In this document: piece by piece, positions 32,901-35,346 of the stretch
Layout: every line of letters begins with the position of its first letter
How positions within the stretch are numbered: the first letter of the stretch is position 1
Source: Spirochaetales bacterium
GTDB lineage: Bacteria > Spirochaetota > Spirochaetia > SZUA-6 > JAFGRV01
Direction: 5' to 3'
Assembly (NCBI GenBank): GCA_016934975.1
Contig: JAFGRV010000163.1
Span: 1 to 35,346, forward strand
Length of the DNA stretch: 35,346 nucleotides
Program-made: the position numbers and the translations under genes
Notes under the pieces: generated by a model
Databases searched by the model: none
Told to the model about the DNA's origin: nothing
The model's input: the letters and a program-made list of their open reading frames with translations, nothing else

Positions 32901-34965
32901 CTATATGGGTAATCAGCTGCCTCTTTATAATAATCTGGGACTTTTCTCATTAACAAATGAAGATGGTGTGGGATTTCTCGATGAAGCAATGACGGATCAA
33001 AATCCCCTCTCTACCCCCTGTATTGTGAATGAAAAATTGAGTATTCAGGATCTCCTGAAAAAAGAAATGAAGCAAGCTGCGAACATATCCCAAACAAAGA
33101 TGCCGGGTAAAATGAAAGAAAGCGTTTCCGGTGATATAACAAAGGCTATTGAAGATTGGCTGAAAGACATAATAATGGCCGAACTAAAATTAACCGATCA
33201 ACAGGTTGATAGAGAAAAACCCTTTGATGAATATGGCGTCGATTCAATTCTGATAGCCCAGATTGGGCAGGTTATCCAGACGCAATTGGGCAAAAACTTA
33301 TCCCCCGCATTAATTCTGGAATATCCGACTATTAAAAAGTTGTCTCACTATTTTATTACTCATCATTCCGGGGATTTAAGAATACTATTATCTGTTAAAG
33401 GAGAAGATGAGGCTTTTGAATCAGTAGAGATTTCTCAAGATAGTTTTATTGATGAAGAAAAGAGCATCCCGGTGTTTGGCGGTCAGGAAGATATCGCCGT
33501 GGTCGGATTGTCATGCCGTTTGCCGGGGGTCCAAACCAAAGATGAGTATTGGGAATTGTTAACGAAGGGCATTTCTGCGATAAAGCCCTTTTCCGGGAAC
33601 CGGTGGCCTTCCTCTGAAAATCGTGGTGACTATGGCGGGTGGATAACGGATATTGATATGTTTGATTCCGACTTTTTTAAGATAAAGGATGATGATGCGG
33701 CAATAATGGACCCCCAGGCACGATTAATACTTGAAGAAAGTTTAAAAGCAATTTATGACGCGGGTTATAAGCATAATGAATTATCAGGTAAAAATATCGG
33801 GGTGTATGTCGGAGGCAGGGCCTGGCAAAATTTTGATCCGGAAGCTATTTTACAGGCTCATAATCCTATTTTAGGTGTGGGACAGAATTATTTGGCAACC
33901 AATATCTCAAGGTATTTTAATTTTACCGGACCCAGTCTGGTTCTCGATACTGCCTGTTCTTCCGGATTAACCGGAATGTCTATGGCGGCAGAACTATTAA
34001 GAAACGGAAAGCTTGATATGGCCATGGTCGGGGCGGTAAATCTTATACTCAGTCCTTTTGTTTTTGATTTCTTTAGAGCAAGAAATATCCTTAGTAAAAC
34101 AGGGGAATTTCATATTTTTGATAAACGGGCAGGAGGAGAAGTCCTTGGTGAAGGGGCCGGTATTGTAATAATAAAAAGATTGAAAGAGGCGCTAAAAGAC
34201 GGCAATAAGATTTATGGTATCATAAAATCAATTGCCGTAAATAATGACGGGCGTACCTTAGGTCCCGGCTCGCCGAATCCGGATGCCCAGAAAGATGTTA
34301 TGCGTCAGGCTTTGATTTCAAGCGGCAAACAAATAGAGGATATAGGTTATATTGAGGTGAATGGCGGTGGATCGCCGGTAACGGATACTATAGAAATAAA
34401 GGCTATAAATGATATCTATAAATTGGATAATATGAACTTTAAACCCTGTGTTTTAGGTTCTATAAAACCGAATATCGGTCATTTGCTGCTTTCTTCGGGA
34501 TTGGCCGGATTTATTCGTTGTATCCTTAGTTTACACCATAAAAAGATCCCGTCATTTTTATCGGCGATAGAAAGTGTCGATTACTTTGATTTCAAATCAT
34601 CCCGTATCCGCTTCAATAGAGAGACAATAGACTGGGATGCAGCACCCGGCCGGAAACGCACGGCATGTCAGAATTCCTTTCCCGATGGAGGAACCAATTG
34701 TCATGTCATTATGGAAGAATTTGTCCCCGGCGGGGAATATGAGCAGCGGTATGCGTCCCTTCCGGTTCCGTTACTTCATAAAAAAAGATTTAAAATTAAC
34801 TCAACAAACCTTTCCGGCAAACAGGAATTAAAATCAAAAGGCTTGAACGAAACGCCGATAAGTATTGTTGATTTTAAAAAGAGATATAGCCGCGTGCATA
34901 AAGACGAGGGTGTTGAAAAAAAGAAAGAACAATTAGAAAATATTTGGGGAACATATAATGAATAA
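11920..34965 (+). CDS. Trans-AT polyketide megasynthase, six ketosynthases
   Basis: A single uninterrupted frame of 7681 residues. Domain order is ACP (Ser81); KS1-DH1-ACP; KS2-DH2-KR-ACP-ACP; KS3-DH3-KR-ACP; KS4-DH4-KR-ACP; KS5-KR-ACP; KS6. No module contains an AT. Each KS except KS6 is followed by the flanking subdomain ending LPxYxF, typical of trans-AT synthases. No methyltransferase, enoylreductase or thioesterase is present. The ATG at 11965 (MKKNKSENK), preceded by AGAGG 11 nt upstream, is at least as likely a start as the ATG at 11920, which has only AAGG just before it. The stop overlaps the next gene by 8 nt, so translation is coupled. The protein elongates a chain received from the upstream FkbH protein and should introduce conjugated double bonds. 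DH1 and KS6 lack a catalytic residue; details are given under the module entries. Confidence 0.93.
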   Translation: MIFEFHVNFKEDVYSMKKNKSENKSKDISSHSPKGKRLELKGLSLKECVQWDLKKLISTMLGISRENINLDTNLSELGFDSIKLVEFAKVLSNDFILEITPSIFFGYSTLEKLSDYFVVEHLKAMEEFYKENLVDEKIDEEISEPEQDKKIIHEKQNQKRTGSAAKSNFNKDLEPIAIIGMSGRFPNAYNIDEMWRIIVEGRDVVREIPADRFDWKLFYDESGNTPGKTNSRWLGYIPGVSEFDHRFFQISPREAEGMDPRQRLLLQESWKALEDAGYGQKQIKNKHIGMFVGVDQIDYRLGSNFDENITSNNNAILAARLSYFLNLFGPSMAINTTCSSGLVAAHQAILNLHQRECDTAIAAGVNLIFTPEAYIRRTRMGMLSPDGKCFAFDMRANGIVPGEAIVAIVLKRLSQAEADKDAIYATIEGSYINYDGKTNGITAPSGISQSKLLKSLYEKYQLNPEDIEYIIPHGTGTRLGDSVEINGLYDAFKHYTKKQNFCALTSTKTNFGHTFAASGLLSLVSLVQAFCHETIPASLHCEKENDYIHWAESPFYVNKQNKKWPQSLEKKRMGAVSSFGISGTNAHMVLKDYIKKEVAYISMGYFPYVLLVFSAKSYDSLNEKITDMIEFLEKNDFTKQNLLEISYTLLEGRQHFNYRCAIVVRDIQDAVYLLKQAGNKERTPNLFQGNVSRDFIGLDAIKDLIKKQGEALQEKNASKYKENLYVLADFYCQGYDLHWDDLYGDKKPHTIHLPTYPFEKNHFGIEEMTLQKKKGLSPVFSNSMHPLVHQNTSIFSEQRFTSFFTGSEIFLKDYIISGQRILPALIYLEMARVAIHSGLGLLDDIEEIGLKLSDVVWSSPVVLGEQGKEVHIGLSLETNKDIIFEIYGNPQEPDVKPVIYNQGHAHLTKIEKISKLDIDVLKSELNSKSISLFQYYENRKTEGNQYAPGFQGIDLIYSGPRKALAKLTLPLKAFECTDQFCMHPAILDAALHAAGLMVVAGDQKNKKHMEDYLPVLPFALEELEIFKSCSSSMWALIKHRDTSITSHKMHTVNIKLCDENGNVCVRMNGFSFLIADRDISFDHKPEIKQEENKRKRQTTVQSNDVTDQMIEDHVKSILQENIAEILKMESGEIHDDLSFTEYGLDSIMGRSLIKLIDEQYDITLDNTILVNYNNINELCQQIIKEHKDALISLLAGNKSVRDEADIKLNPPEQDEIYIFPVIKSKIQRDGSQLDDLKFSLDGKVKKASLAYSFMQHDPVAIIGISGRFAKAETLDELWKHLANGDDLIETVTRWDLSSYYPQSAKYCNYGSFIDNIDQFDHMFFNITGLEAAYMDPQQRLFLEESWKALEDGGYVGERVKGRKCGVYVGCASGDYADLFKNDPENNPPAQAYWGNSGSIIPARIAYYLNLLGPAIAIDTACSSSLVAIHLACQSLWAKETDLALAGGVFIQSTPELYIYANRAGMLSRKGHCYTFDNRADGFVPGEGVGVILLKRLQEAINDGDHIYGVIKGSGLNQDGTSNGITAPNVKSQERLEREVYDTYNIKPENIQMVEAHGTGTILGDPIEYNALTKAFRKYTDKKEYCAIGSIKTNIGHTITAAGIAGVMKILLALKHKKIPPSLHYESGNENIQFKGSPFYVNTLLKEWNVDKDSKRCAAISSFGFSGTNSHMVIEEAPIIERSVSEKPGYLIVLSARSLEQLRKQAEQLIHFCEVESDAYCGDISFTLLIGRKHFNHRLSCVVRSRKELVKFLKKWLDKGKVLQIYSSKLDENFQREQPSLRKYGNECIQNCLKTNDVKEYLEHLSMIADFYIQGYSLEFEKLFSDNRYSIISLPTYPLMREHNWIPETGNINKRTVSTAITDIIHPLLHQNISDFSEQRFISTFTGSEFFLKDHVVKGRHVLPGVAYLEMSRMALSTALGHFIDHDKEIICLKSIVWIRPITLDDKDKKVFIRLNPLDNGEIAYEVYSYPDETSTDVIVYNQGRSVISSIKEFPTLDLKVLQAGCSPDGINKIQCYDKFKKQGFDYGPAHRGVEAIYPGKDKILAKLSLPSCVMETKNQYFMHPSLMDSALQAATELEILSADSGSSPQRDPSTLVLPFAMQELEIFDRSASVMWALIKYSDSCKKGDKVKKIDIDLCDENGKICVRIKEYTYRVLEGNIPAGNDAKNVHYSGTDSPMVGNIVLAPVWDAFTPEKEEAFPSREDHVLIIGESADDRNAFLEYYPKAGIGEIKPGDTIDEITEKLKKHDFIEHVVWIAPFKTLKSSGHDDLIKDQNQGVLQVFRLIKSLLSLGYGTKDIGLTVITRQALPVDKNDSVNPVDASIHGLIGSTAKEYPKWRIRLFDLEADTDLPLPELFTLPAGRRGHTVAYRGGKWFKQQLLPCQQPPAEKKMFASQGVYVVIGGAGDVGQVWTEYMIRTYQAHIIWIGRREENEAIRTAIDSLAAPGPAPLYVQADASDHTSLDRAYNEIKQHHPKINGIIHSAMFFSTKNLEEMEEEEFKKGLSAKVDVCVNMAKVFGNEPLDFILFFSSIIAFIKNPGQSHYASGCTFNDAFAHQLSKECKSPVKIMNWGYWGAGNVKASESADVLSQIGIGLIESPEAMETLEKLIAGPMDQIGLMKIIKPLAVEGMSTEEFIEIRNGNVIRQKRQKEQKVSPVQKESISPLPVMKKSGTAGGSKQKGTASGDLLKEKSTDYLRKMVGETFKIPSHSIESSEPLEKYGIDSILIVQLTNVISEVFPDVSTTLLFEYQTIDALADHFIETDRDLLISLTGLDSGGSDDKIQEKEEIQREDDTREMIIEKPSVKQKTGISYDLLKEKTTDYLRKMVSETFKIPSQNIEASEPLEQYGIDSILIVQLTNTISEVFPNVSTTLLFEYQTIDALADYFIESEKDSLISIIGLKEDESAEEVRREELTQSAGKKTPPVTSVNYRSRFTKMSKTQKVDEKEGDEHKDRIPGVSDIAIIGVSGRYAQSHNIAEFWKNLKSGKDCITEIPRDRWDWRDYYGEEKGQLGIIYSKYGGFVDDVDKFDPSFFNITPKDAEMMDPQERLFLEVAYESIEDAGYTPVTLCKSRKVGVFAGVMNADYPVAAKYWSIANRVSYLLDFHGPSMTVDTACSSSLTAVHLALESLYSGISDVAIAGGVSLTLDPKHFIYLSAWTMLSPDGKCRAFGDHGNGFVSGEGVGTVILKPLSRAIEDNDHIYGIIKGSMHNAGGKTNGFTVPNPNAHYDLILDALKRAGVNARTISYIEAHGTGTALGDPIEMAGITRAFEHYTKDKQFCAIGSAKSNIGHCESAAGIAGLTKVLLQLKHRQIVPSLHSKNLNPHINFKNVPFVVQQELAEWKRPVIQLNGEKKEYPRIAGLSSFGAGGANAHVIIQEYIPEDREESKIIIDSRNPAVIVLSAKNEARLKEQVQRLLTAIEEEEVSESDLANMAYTLQTGRRMMEERMALIIGSLDELKQKLKDFIEGNEFIEGLFRGNLRKNKETIAVLKADDDMGKTIDAWIAKKKYIKIAEVWVKGMVIDWNKLYGDVKPYRISLPTYPFARERHWISEEDIRLSNKKQPHISTFIHPLVHQNTSDFSQQRFTSDFTGQEFFLQDHIVNGKKMLPGVAYLEMARKAAEYALGDEIKNNKDSGLNLKNILWEKPIIADNEPVKANIGLSFNQRGEIAFNIYSQIDDNSIDSHCRGTVNVLVFSDNSHIDIKANLGKKWDAIISSEECYKYFNSIGLQYGSAHRGIDTLYVSAKEIFAKITLPSSLLEKKSDYVLHPSIMDSVLQGALGFKMLEGTRGIMVPYFINEVSIINECSETMWASIGYSKEGVDNQFDFNIYDNEGELCVRIKGLTLRELAEKRNNEFILIEPEWKRAESVVDAIGVTYQHHLVFLCELPHIKIEENNPLIKDAQFFILDSRDKQKNIEERYQDYFITMAGHLKELINRKFDGQLFIQLVFTSKDDNSLFSGLGGILKTAALEHTRITWQSIELEKIDNNESLARILKENCGYKENCSIRYQNSEKYIRVYKELNAAARDTEIPWKDGGVYLITGGMGGLGRIFALDIAEKVQEPVLLLTGRSPFDEKKEEWLSGFTEKGAKAEYIQADIAVRSDVEKIMKDIKKNHGTLHGIVHCAGVLRDSMIIKKDLKTSRDVLNPKVNGLIYLDECSRELKPELFLLFSSIAAILGNIGQVDYSAANGFMDNYASYRNQEAFLNKGYCKITSINWPLWKSGGMNIDTGNEILIMKKNGIVPLHTENGITALYQLISTGKEQVMVLEGNIGKIKENILGDKEKPVVPVVQMKRENEAIPVEEPEEIPEQGNDTDDQLQSIQTGLIKLVSDLIKAKTEDIDIETDLSDYGFDSITFTGFTNLLNKEYNLELNPTIFFEYSTLESFSKYLNKEYPHLYKSEPKEKKITILKSKEDLKTADDFKVEKVLNISSRFSRQMPGSGVISGFAPDTITSEPVAIIGMSGIFPEADDINELWKNLLEEKNCITEIPGDRWSWRQYYGDPHKDRNKTNIKWGGFIKGVYDFDPLFFGISPREAEMMDPQQRLLMMYVWKAIEDAGYDSERISGTKMGIFIGTAKSGYDKIISTAKTDIEGFSATAFVPSVGPNRMSYFLNIHGPSEPIETACSSSLVAIHRGVSAMFDGSCDTAIVGGINTILTPEYHISFSKSGMLSEDGLCKTFSDKANGYVRGEGVGMLFLKKLKKAEEDGDYIYGLIRGSAENHGGHATSLTAPNPIAQRDVIVDAYKKAGIDPETVTYIETHGTGTALGDPIEINALKMAFKQLHEDNETGYEKTGYCGLGSIKSNIGHLELSAGVAGIIKVLLQMKYKTLVKSLHCETINPYIQLDESPFYIVQKKREWQTISDENGNTLPRRAGVSSFGFGGVNAHIILEEYGNSITDTPPENVEKPVLIVLSAGNEEGLKNRVHSLIENIKEQKYGDDKLENIAYTLQVGRRAMEERLAFTANSIEELIKKLKLYVNGSNENGEIYKGHIESNKATLSLFADDEDLNSNVDNWIKKGNYKKLLNLWVKGFIFDWAKLYDGRKVRKISLPSYRFARKQYKIEGSSDNLFDNIISHKTLHPLLQENISNIREQKFSSLFSGDEFFVSDHRVYGRKVLPAAAYLEMARSAIEIGTGINRNSNWEMRLKNIVWIHPVVIGETSAQLQTLIIPDKNNELEFNIYSETIPGDVVIHCQGRAIISFENEEEIINLKELQDKKWMDELSSGACYTRFKHIGLDYGPGFQGIKTIFIDKNNVLAKLEAPESIVSHLKDYYLHPSLLDSAFQASIGIIDKIIAHDQTPIPFALDELIIKSGMSQSMWSLVSFDENNRKLDIDIYDDRGKLCVSAKGLSVKSMENSDSTGLIILEPELIEREVTPDIKEIEYIDRLIFLLDGEEDLIHKIGAEITNARCISIKPPSDKSSIDRRYEYYATELIGEIRKIINDKPKGNVLIQGVVSGEKDNMLFSGLHIILKTARIENPFINGQCIIFEGNETIHEIVAALEDNAKSNVHTSVFYKNKKRFIEEMRESQISKDKVVIPWKEKGVYLITGGTGGVGRLLAGDIAEKVKNPVIILWGRSELNKEKELFIAEMKEKSAIVEYHQVDLASGDEVKESINTITKKYHTLDGILHCAGLLNDKLLLNKDKEEAESVLLPKVKGLVHIDEAVRNIKLDFFVLFSSIVAWFGNEGQADYAAANAFMDAYAKYGNRDKSRKKSSPKLLSINWPLWKEGGMQIDGERETILFDRTGLTTLTTENAFIVLYHSIMTGKNQVMVLEGNISRIKTKLLAGSSMQTEKIKEPDEVHKSVHYTDVDTDSFKNKTVNYFKQLLSSTIKLPAGQINPAAPMEKYGIDSIMVLKLTNQLEKVFGSLSKTLFFEYSNISSLSDYFLLNHKNKLIEILGDSENEAVFDGGSGFVNKIENQADVNWSNNRFITRDVHRDSTIAQEDIAIIGLSGRYPGAHDLEEFWNNLQNGVDSITEIPLSRWDWKDFFDEDKNKRGKSYSKWGGFIDGVDEFDPLFFNITPRDAEIIDPQERIFLECAYKTIEDAGYTRDNITRTNDPALGKKVGVFVGVMYEEYQLFAAQEQKLGKNVAVNGNPSSIANRVSYFCNFNGPSMAVDTMCSSSLTAIHLACQSLKNGECEAALAGGVNISVHPNKYLLLSQGKFVSSKGRCESFGRGGDGYVPGEGVGAVLLKPLSKAIEDNDHIYGVIKGSMINAGGKTNGYTVPNPVLQGEVIKEAFLRSHISPRDISYIEAHGTGTILGDPIEISGLTRAFSTFTPDKQFCSIGSVKSNIGHCESAAGIAALTKVLLQLQYKQIVPSLHSKELNVNINFAETPFFVQQELTEWKSDKPRLAGISSFGAGGSNAHIVIQEFGDNKRAHDKKIIPPKKPVMIVLSAKDPERLKERAEALLRVIEKNNYQDNKLVEIAYTLQVGRENMEERLAFTASRIKELKSKLKSFLSADTNMSAGLYRGQVKQYNDVLSMVTIDDDIQNAIETWVAKGKYNKLLEMWVQGMEFDWNKLYSRKPRRMSLPAYTFARDTYWVESSSGIISPTTQIKRPLKKEKINLVKEWEQKDIIKSENNVEGTVVVLATKAVSELAHSLFNNHDELHLIYVLNDDQQEKGIINTDYYSISAGEKLYQEINELKDTRILKGVIDITALDNDYEDSLEIERGKIRFLQKLIENNRQEGFTLLQITLRLNNYRIDTTTMQGSRLSGLYKLISAEYKQIESITMDCDNADMKNNTLIKQIETEFLNRSKDTPGECCYRNNVRYEPKLRIEKNNKKFKPAYKKEDVVIVTGGSRGIGAEIADHAVEQGLKNLVIMGREELPEQGEWEKISKNNESDSVSKKVKKMQSLKAKGVKVRYYSTSLADEQALRKMITEIHKNMGAITGVFHLAGLISKEPVFFKKDIADMEKVCEPKIKGLIMLNRVLEKEPLSFFILFSSISSVVPALAVGQMDYAMANNYMDFYAMNQNSGGKTYFKSIRWPAWGETGMISDYMGNQLPLYNNLGLFSLTNEDGVGFLDEAMTDQNPLSTPCIVNEKLSIQDLLKKEMKQAANISQTKMPGKMKESVSGDITKAIEDWLKDIIMAELKLTDQQVDREKPFDEYGVDSILIAQIGQVIQTQLGKNLSPALILEYPTIKKLSHYFITHHSGDLRILLSVKGEDEAFESVEISQDSFIDEEKSIPVFGGQEDIAVVGLSCRLPGVQTKDEYWELLTKGISAIKPFSGNRWPSSENRGDYGGWITDIDMFDSDFFKIKDDDAAIMDPQARLILEESLKAIYDAGYKHNELSGKNIGVYVGGRAWQNFDPEAILQAHNPILGVGQNYLATNISRYFNFTGPSLVLDTACSSGLTGMSMAAELLRNGKLDMAMVGAVNLILSPFVFDFFRARNILSKTGEFHIFDKRAGGEVLGEGAGIVIIKRLKEALKDGNKIYGIIKSIAVNNDGRTLGPGSPNPDAQKDVMRQALISSGKQIEDIGYIEVNGGGSPVTDTIEIKAINDIYKLDNMNFKPCVLGSIKPNIGHLLLSSGLAGFIRCILSLHHKKIPSFLSAIESVDYFDFKSSRIRFNRETIDWDAAPGRKRTACQNSFPDGGTNCHVIMEEFVPGGEYEQRYASLPVPLLHKKRFKINSTNLSGKQELKSKGLNETPISIVDFKKRYSRVHKDEGVEKKKEQLENIWGTYNE
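12050..12290 (+). other. Domain: N-terminal ACP of the megasynthase
   Basis: About residues 45-123, with the phosphopantetheine motif LGFDSI and Ser81. It is a PKS-type carrier (GxDS), unlike the GGxS carriers of the two upstream proteins. No catalytic domain precedes it on this polypeptide, so it must be loaded from another protein, presumably the FkbH protein, or complete the module begun there. Confidence 0.85.
12439..15500 (+). other. Module 1: KS1-DH1(inactive)-ACP
   Basis: KS1 is about residues 174-590 with Cys338 (NTTCSSG), His473 (IPHGTGT) and His513 (NFGHTFAASG). The motif after the first His is GDSVE rather than GDPIE. DH1 (about 784-1077) keeps the fold, the FTG motif and Asp988 (HPAILDAALH), but the HxxxGxxxxP motif reads YIISGQRILP, with Tyr814 in place of the catalytic His. 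No ketoreductase follows. The ACP has YGLDSI with Ser1146. As seen, the module should add one ketide and leave the beta-keto group, unless a KR acts in trans. Confidence 0.85.
15691..20616 (+). other. Module 2: KS2-DH2-KR-ACP-ACP
   Basis: KS2 has Cys1421 (DTACSSS), His1556 and His1596. DH2 (about residues 1864-2157) has an intact HVVKGRHVLP (His1894) and Asp2068. The KR (about 2181-2645) has GGAGDVG at 2402, Ser2530 and Tyr2543, with a Lys in LSAKVD; the Tyr motif is YASGC, so the usual Asn is Cys. The LDD-type motif of B-type KRs is absent (HSAMFFST). Two near-identical ACPs follow with Ser2723 and Ser2850. The expected outcome is an alkene if KR and DH both act. Confidence 0.85.
19972..20616 (+). 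repeat. Tandem ACP duplication in module 2
   Basis: Two 88-residue carrier domains (19972-20235 and 20353-20616) repeat at a 381-nt offset and are identical at 73 of 88 residues by my count, both with YGIDSILIVQLTN. DNA similarity extends through most of the unit. The linker between them is not repeated. This is a recent internal duplication; tandem ACPs usually raise flux in polyketide assembly. Confidence 0.9.
20794..25100 (+). other. Module 3: KS3-DH3-KR-ACP
   Basis: KS3 has Cys3114 (DTACSSS), His3249 and His3289 (SNIGHCESAAG). DH3 has HIVNGKKMLP (His3597) and Asp3770. The KR has GGMGGLG at 4040, Lys in NPKVNG, Ser4169, Tyr4182 and an intact YSAAN. It carries LRD where B-type KRs have LDD. 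The ACP has YGFDSI with Ser4350. All needed residues are present, so an alkene (E by the usual B-type rule) is expected. Confidence 0.88.
25270..29600 (+). other. Module 4: KS4-DH4-KR-ACP
   Basis: KS4 has Cys4621 (ETACSSS), His4756 (ETHGTGT) and His4803. DH4 has HRVYGRKVLP (His5104) and Asp5275. The KR has GGTGGVG at 5544, Lys in LPKVKG, Ser5673, Tyr5686 and YAAAN, with LND at the B-type position. The ACP has YGIDSI with Ser5846. It should form a second consecutive alkene. Confidence 0.88.
29737..33370 (+). other. Module 5: KS5-KR-ACP
   Basis: KS5 has Cys6115 (DTMCSSS), His6250 and His6290, and is closely similar to KS3. No DH lies between KS and KR. The KR has GGSRGIG at 6795, Lys in EPKIKG, Ser6941, Tyr6956 and YAMAN; the B-type LDD motif is absent (HLAGLISKE). 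The ACP has YGVDSI with Ser7109. On its own it gives a beta-hydroxy group, probably dehydrated by the DH on the next protein. Confidence 0.87.
33490..34965 (+). other. Module 6 start: non-elongating KS0 and C-terminal tail
   Basis: KS6 spans about residues 7191-7602. Cys7346 (DTACSSG) and His7521 (NIGHLLLSSG) are kept, but the usual HGTGT motif reads NGGGS, replacing the first catalytic His with Asn7481. Such KS0 domains accept and pass on the chain without condensation. After the KS, about 60-80 charged, probably helical residues end the protein (RYSRVHKDEG, KKKEQLENIW). This tail is where a docking element to the DH-first protein downstream would sit. Confidence 0.82.
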
Positions 34966-35346
34966 AACATTATTTTTAAATTTATCTATTAACCATCCAA
35001 TTATTAAAAATCATAGAATTTTCGGACAATCTCTTATGCCCGGCCTGGCATATATTGATTTGCTCTATCAACTGGCAATCAATGAATTGAATCTGGATTA
35101 CCGGGATTACTGCTTAAAAAAGATGTATATATTAAAACCGCTCATTGTAAGTAAAGAGAAGTCTGAAAAGATTAAAATAGTTTTTACCAAAAAGCAGGAT
35201 AATTGGATGATTAGTGTGGAAGGAGCGGATGATGCTGATAAAAAAGAGAATATATATATTTCCGCGGAGCTTCATAAAACAAGAATTCAATTCGAAAATA
35301 ACCTGGATATTGATTCTGTTATAAAAAAGAGTACTCGTAAAACCGA
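34958..35346 (+). CDS. PKS protein beginning with a dehydratase domain (partial, 3' end beyond window)
   Basis: 129 codons are present before the window ends. The ATG at 34958 overlaps the preceding stop (ATGAATAA), and GGGGA stands just upstream. Translation opens MNKTLFLNLS and reaches HRIFGQSLMP, the HxxxGxxxxP motif of PKS dehydratases, with His19 as the catalytic base; PGLAYIDL follows as in the hot-dog fold. There is no ketosynthase in front of it, so the DH completes the module whose KS ends the previous protein. The second catalytic residue (Asp) and any later domains lie outside the window. Confidence 0.85.
   Translation, partial: MNKTLFLNLSINHPIIKNHRIFGQSLMPGLAYIDLLYQLAINELNLDYRDYCLKKMYILKPLIVSKEKSEKIKIVFTKKQDNWMISVEGADDADKKENIYISAELHKTRIQFENNLDIDSVIKKSTRKT

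Overview
The window is low-GC bacterial DNA that uses the standard code, Shine-Dalgarno-type ribosome sites and sigma70-like promoters. It is dominated by the 5' part of a trans-acyltransferase (trans-AT) polyketide synthase operon, all on the + strand. Taxonomy cannot be fixed from the sequence. The accessory genes (a WPSWRGP-type PQQ propeller protein and a DUF3108-like protein) point loosely to a Gram-negative or PVC/spirochaete/deltaproteobacterial type of genome.

Layout. 1-75 is probably the tail of an upstream gene. 236-1576 encodes a membrane-anchored PQQ-type beta-propeller. 1577-1925 is a spacer with a good promoter (TTGACA, 17 nt, TATTAT) and a 17-bp imperfect direct repeat. 1926-2744 encodes a DUF3108-like protein. 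2745-3404 is a 660-bp spacer with a palindrome, a second strong promoter (TTGAGA, 17 nt, TATAAT) and frame-shifted coding-like debris. The biosynthetic genes follow: 3405-7079 (KS-KR-ACP), 7093-7857 (type II thioesterase), 7876-11592 (ACP-C-FkbH-ACP), a 327-bp spacer, 11920-34965 (7681-residue megasynthase) and 34958-end (start of a protein opening with a dehydratase domain).

The megasynthase reads ACP / KS-DH(dead)-ACP / KS-DH-KR-ACP-ACP / KS-DH-KR-ACP / KS-DH-KR-ACP / KS-KR-ACP / KS0, then the next protein starts with DH. No AT domain occurs in any module, and no methyltransferase, enoylreductase or terminal TE domain is present in the window, so malonyl units must be supplied by an AT encoded elsewhere.

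Working model (inference). The FkbH domain loads a glyceryl (or glycerate-derived C3) unit on a carrier protein. The condensation domain may acylate that unit with the chain made or carried by the small KS-KR-ACP protein. The megasynthase then extends it. Modules 2-4 carry DH and KR and should give conjugated double bonds. Module 5 (KS-KR-ACP) with the non-elongating KS0 and the DH on the next protein looks like a dehydrating bimodule adding one more alkene. The expected product is a linear polyene segment attached to a glycerate-derived head. Several catalytic domains are degenerate: the first KR, DH1, the KR of module 2 and the last KS. These shape the prediction and are the best points to check.
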